A stretch of DNA of 64,000 nt from positions 62,001 through 126,000 of the forward strand of contig MU623364.1 of NCBI GenBank assembly GCA_025201765.1, read 5' to 3'. The position numbers and the translations under genes were made by a program. A model generated the notes under the pieces. It ran no database searches. It had not been told where the DNA came from and saw nothing but the letters and a program-made list of their open reading frames with translations. Shown here in pieces: positions 60,582-64,000 of this stretch (position 1 is its first letter; every line of letters begins with the position of its first letter). Source of the stretch: Daldinia sp. FL1419. Taxonomy: Eukaryota; Ascomycota; Sordariomycetes; Xylariales; Hypoxylaceae.

Positions 60582-61871
60582 TTATAGAACCACTGGTTCT
60601 GGCTTCAAGCCAACCAAAAAGTCTCGAGTGACCTCAAAGCTAAGCCAGTTGGCGGCCATGCTAGGGGCAACCTTGAGTAAGTTCGGGATAAGGCCCTTAT
60701 ATAGGCCCTTTAATCCTTCCTGGGCTATTATCATCTTGACGGCGTCCCCTATTGACTTGTATTTGTAGCCCATACCGGACATGGTGTTGATTTGAAATCT
60801 CCGCCGTAAGACGTCACTATATGCATGTTAGATCAACCGTAACCCAAAAATCAGGACACACTTACAAAGGATATGTGCATGTCTGGGCAACGGCACCCGA
60901 TACAGCGCCGGCCAGCAGCTTCCGTGCTGCGCTGGGGTTTTCGTCGCCCTCTGGCGTAAGATATTTCCGGACGAATTCGTATGTCATGAAATTCAGCCCT
61001 ACCTAAGGGATCGTTAGTCTTGCGCCATACGGATTTGATCGCGCATATATGGCGCGAATGAAAGCTTACATATGGCGCCACTCCTGCGACTGTAGGTATT
61101 ATTCCGCGGTATAAAGCGGGTACACCACCCTCCTGTTTATACATTGCAGCCATTGTAGTCCACATGCCCGGGAGCTTGTCCTTTGGCATGTCGCCAAGGG
61201 CGGCAAATGAAGCCGACTGGATCGACAGTCGGGTTCGGACGATATCGAGCGGATATGTAAAGAATACTGATGTAATACCAGCTATGCCACCGCACACAAG
61301 TCTCTCGAGGGGGGATAAAGGAGCGTTTGGGTACTTTTCGAAGAAGTGCTACGGTTGATGTTAGTTAAGTTGGTTTAGTCTTTGGCATCTGGAGCCCGGT
61401 CTGGGTTGTGATAAGCCCGAAAGCTCTACCAGTGGACTTACCCGTTTATAAAGATTATAACTACCGAATTGCACTGCAGAGTAAGGGACGATGCGGATGC
61501 AATTGGTTCCATTACCGGCCATGAATCCCCTCCAACCTTCTTCCTTCCACATCTTGGCAAGCGCTTTGCCTACCGATAGCTTGTATTCATTGTGGCCGGC
61601 GCTTTGCACCTGGAAGAGGATTTTTAGGCGCTCGAGGGGGGATACGACGGTTCGCGATACGGCGCCGGCAACACCACCAGCGCAGAAAGCAGCCGTCACC
61701 GGTTGGGATATAAAATCCATGAATTGGGCGTTTCTGTTCGCAGGGGCATATTTCGCCTTGACGTCTTCCGTACTCTAAAATATTTATGTCAGCTACTGGG
61801 TGGAACTTATTGTAGCGCAAAGGCAAGAACTTGGCTGTTGCGAAAGTGAGGGCTAGACGTACAGTGGCCAT
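60582..61871 (-). CDS. Mitochondrial carrier, Ypr011c/SLC25A42-like
   Basis: This is an inner-membrane SLC25 transporter. The CDS is complement(60582..60816, 60866..61002, 61070..61348, 61442..61774, 61863..61871), introns of 49, 67, 93 and 88 nt, 330 residues. The first exon is nine bases (Met-Ala-Thr), spliced to STEDVKAKYAPANRNAQFMD. The three signatures are SPLERLKILFQVQ (repeat 1), YPLDIVRTRLSIQ (repeat 2) and YPFDVLRRRFQIN (repeat 3), the last formed across an intron. GWRGFMAGNGTNCIRIVPYS, YRGIIPTVAGVAPYVGLNFM and KGLYKGLIPNLLKVAPSMA are the conserved even-helix regions. The sequence MSGMGYKYKS after repeat 3 fits the yeast Ypr011c group (APS/PAPS transport) and its SLC25A42 CoA-carrier relatives. 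I cannot choose between these substrates. Confidence 0.9.
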
Positions 61872-63817
61872 GTTGAGACTTCGATTAGGCGAGCGTGGGA
61901 TAAGTCGACCGATGTAGCAACGAGGGACAGGCAGCGTGAGGTTCGCACGGGGCTGAGGTAGGGGGGCAGGAAGTTTGCGCGCGGCTGATTCTCATACATG
62001 TATATCGAGAAAGATGGACACCAAACACGACTATACCAACAATACAAATTTTATCGAAAGTCTCTTGACGATTCGGGCGACATAGTCGAGCTTATAGGAC
62101 GGTCTATCGAGCTCATAGGTAACGGCGGTAACTGCGCGGGATTTCGAAGTAACCTTTGCTTTGCGCAAGGAAATCGCTCTACGTTTCGTCCGGGTCAGAT
62201 CATCGAATTGACCAAAGTACATAGAGTACTCATGATCGTTTACCTCGTAGATATATGTTCAAGGCTGATAATACTTAATAACAGGAAGGGGGGAATTTTA
62301 TGAGTATGTAACGTGTTACTTGAAAAAAGAAGTGAGGTGTAAAAGAGGGTCAAGGGGAGAAGCGAAGAAAAAAAAAAAGAATTAGAGCTAGAAAATTTAG
62401 CTATGAGGGATGGCAGAATGGTAGCTACAAGCTAGATAGGTAGAGTACGTAGATGCATAAGTTTTAAGGTAAGATGGGACCTTACAATAGGTTTCAATAG
62501 GTTCAAAAGTAATGAAGTCGGCCAGTCGGAGCTTTGAGAAAAATTAGTCTTAGGGGGGAAAGCCGGTCACCCGCCGAACTCACCTGAGACTTCCGGGTAC
62601 TGCCAACCCTGGAACTAAGCTTCAAGTGACCTATAAGCTGTCATTTGTTACTTATACGCCGTGAAGTATTTCGATCTTTGCTATTCGTTCGAGTCTAGGT
62701 ACACCAGGTATATCAGGTATATGGAGGTACCTTATGTGCATGTGATATAATAAGAATAGTTAAGAATGCTCTTTGAAGTAATAAATAATTTAAGGGTTTA
62801 ACAATCATGCAAAACATTGAAACATTCCTTTACATAGTTAGTTATAACTAACGGTTAGTTACCTAGTTATTAATCATTGAAACTTATGTCAAGTCACATA
62901 CAAAAGATACTCTCAAATTATCCTCTCCAAGACTTGGAAATCATAGGTAACAATAAGGTTGTCTGGTCTCAGTACGCATGCATTAGACAAGCGGTAAAGA
63001 AAGGAGTACCCAGCTATTACGGGCGTGTGCTAAAGTGAGCCTCTGAAGGTCTCCGCTAGTTTAGGTACCTCAAGTACCTCAAGTACCCCCTTTTCCCCCT
63101 TTCTTTGTTCGTGCCTCGAAGTCGCTTCTCCACAGAGATCCAACAGAGTCGAAGAGAAACAAAGACGTACAATCAAGACAAGACAAAGATTGATGTCAGC
63201 TTTGGAGATTTTTGGATTTTTTTTGCACGGAATACTACATCGTACTGTATATGACGTGACTCGGCATGATGGAGATGCAGCCACTAACCATTATGCGTCG
63301 AAAAGCAACATAATTAATTGTATGGGATCTTCGTCTGGATATCAGTTGGTTGGTTGGTTGGTTGTTTGTTGTCCTGAATCTACCTATAACATGCAGCGGC
63401 GCTCAAATTAATGAGCTCCTCAGATAGCGTGCAGCTATGGCGGCTAGCAGTATCTGAGTTACTGATCATCACTACTCTAATAGGCTAGTTAACCTAGATC
63501 TAAACATGTATCATAGGAATAAAGCTTGGAAGCTCCTAACCCTAACTGATTCAATTCAGCTTGAACATATCTAACCAGTTAACCTAGTGAAATGTAGACG
63601 AAAGTTGAATAAGAGGCAGTCATTTTTATTATAATCTACCATAATAGTATGCCTATTTTCAAAATTACCTAAATTACTTGGAGGTCTATTAGCCTCGACT
63701 GCTAGAATGGGGTCTGATGACCTCTCAACATGAGAATTGTCGTTAACAACACGAATTTGCAACTGCACATGCTCATCTTCACCAATAATACACAGGATCA
63801 AAGTGATTTGCTCTAAA
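61872..63817. other. Intergenic region, mostly without recognised content
   Basis: The carrier promoter lies at the left. Simple repeats include an A run near 62,368 and (GGTT)n at about 63,346-63,370. A 101-codon frame at 61,998-62,303 has no domain. The minus frame 63,571-63,831 (86 codons, MFLFSLEQITLILCIIGEDE) looks protein-like but overlaps the end of the next entry in another phase. Confidence 0.45.
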
Positions 63818-64000
63818 CTAAATAGGAACATGTCCTCCTAGGCGCATCCTTCGCCGCCTAGCCGCCTTGACCTTTTGATTATCGTCCCTCTCGAATTTGA
63901 AACCTAAATTTTTTTCGGTAGTGTCAAATGCAAAGTCTCGGAATTCAGCCTCCCCGCCGGTTTTACACAGGATTTTGGGCCGGTCGATGGAATCGGAACT
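63818..64000 (-). CDS. Unidentified reading frame running off the right edge (C-terminal 60 codons)
   Basis: On the minus strand the frame is open from the window edge to a TAG at 63,818. It contains RPKILCKTGGEAEFRDFAFD and a basic stretch KAARRRRMRLGG. The composition is protein-like and GC-richer than the DNA beyond the stop. I do not recognise a family. It may be the true C-terminus of a gene in the next window, or a relic broken just before the neighbouring frame at 63,571-63,831. Confidence 0.35.
   Translation of the reverse strand, partial: SSDSIDRPKILCKTGGEAEFRDFAFDTTEKNLGFKFERDDNQKVKAARRRRMRLGGHVPI

Overview
This 64 kb window is nuclear DNA from a filamentous ascomycete (Pezizomycotina, most likely Sordariomycetes). 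The evidence is many genes with short introns (mostly 49-120 nt, GTRNGT donors, CTAAC-like branch sites, YAG acceptors), a HET-domain relic, a Zn2Cys6 regulator, an AA9 lytic polysaccharide monooxygenase, a cellobiose dehydrogenase and fungal forms of ICE2, ECM33 and Anp1. I assigned splice sites by eye from reading frame, phase and family conservation. For most spliced genes the summed exon length is an exact multiple of three.

Layout. 1-1602 (+) is the 3' part of the splicing factor SPF45. 2320-3579 (-) is an ECM33-type GPI cell-wall protein. 3.6-10 kb is gene-poor and holds a frameshifted HET pseudogene at about 8.0-9.1 kb. 10.1-11.4 kb (-) is a 3-methyladenine DNA glycosylase. 13.5-15.0 kb (+) is an Anp1-family mannosyltransferase in six exons. 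16.2-16.7 kb (-) is cytochrome bc1 subunit 7. 18.6-20.0 kb (+) is a mitochondrial NAD+ carrier. 21.9-23.1 kb (+) is a short-chain dehydrogenase that needs a GC-AG intron. 23.7-24.4 kb (-) is a small conserved, probably mitochondrial protein. 24.4-28 kb is intergenic and carries a 255 bp MITE. 28.1-29.8 kb (-) is a CorA-like membrane protein, 31.1-32.5 kb (-) is ICE2, and 34.8-35.9 kb (-) is a CECR5-like HAD hydrolase. 37.9-40.9 kb (-) is a large low-complexity ORP1-like protein. 41-46 kb is gene-poor.

The right side holds a lignocellulose-oxidation neighbourhood. It has a Zn2Cys6 regulator (46.3-49.0 kb, +), a cellobiose dehydrogenase (49.5-52.3 kb, -) and an AA9 LPMO (55.7-56.5 kb, +). CDH and the LPMO diverge from a shared 3.3 kb upstream region, and CDH is the classic electron donor of AA9 enzymes. 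Housekeeping genes follow on the minus strand: an HMCES/SRAP abasic-site protein (56.9-58.2 kb), ribosomal protein eL18 (58.9-59.7 kb) and a Ypr011c-type mitochondrial carrier (60.6-61.9 kb). An unidentified frame runs off the right end.

I saw no convincing tRNA, rRNA or CRISPR. The most interesting points are the CDH-LPMO-regulator cluster, the MITE, the decayed HET gene, the GC-AG intron, the paired PIP-like motifs in the SRAP protein, an acid-free basic leader on the DNA glycosylase, and very short first exons that carry little more than the start codon.
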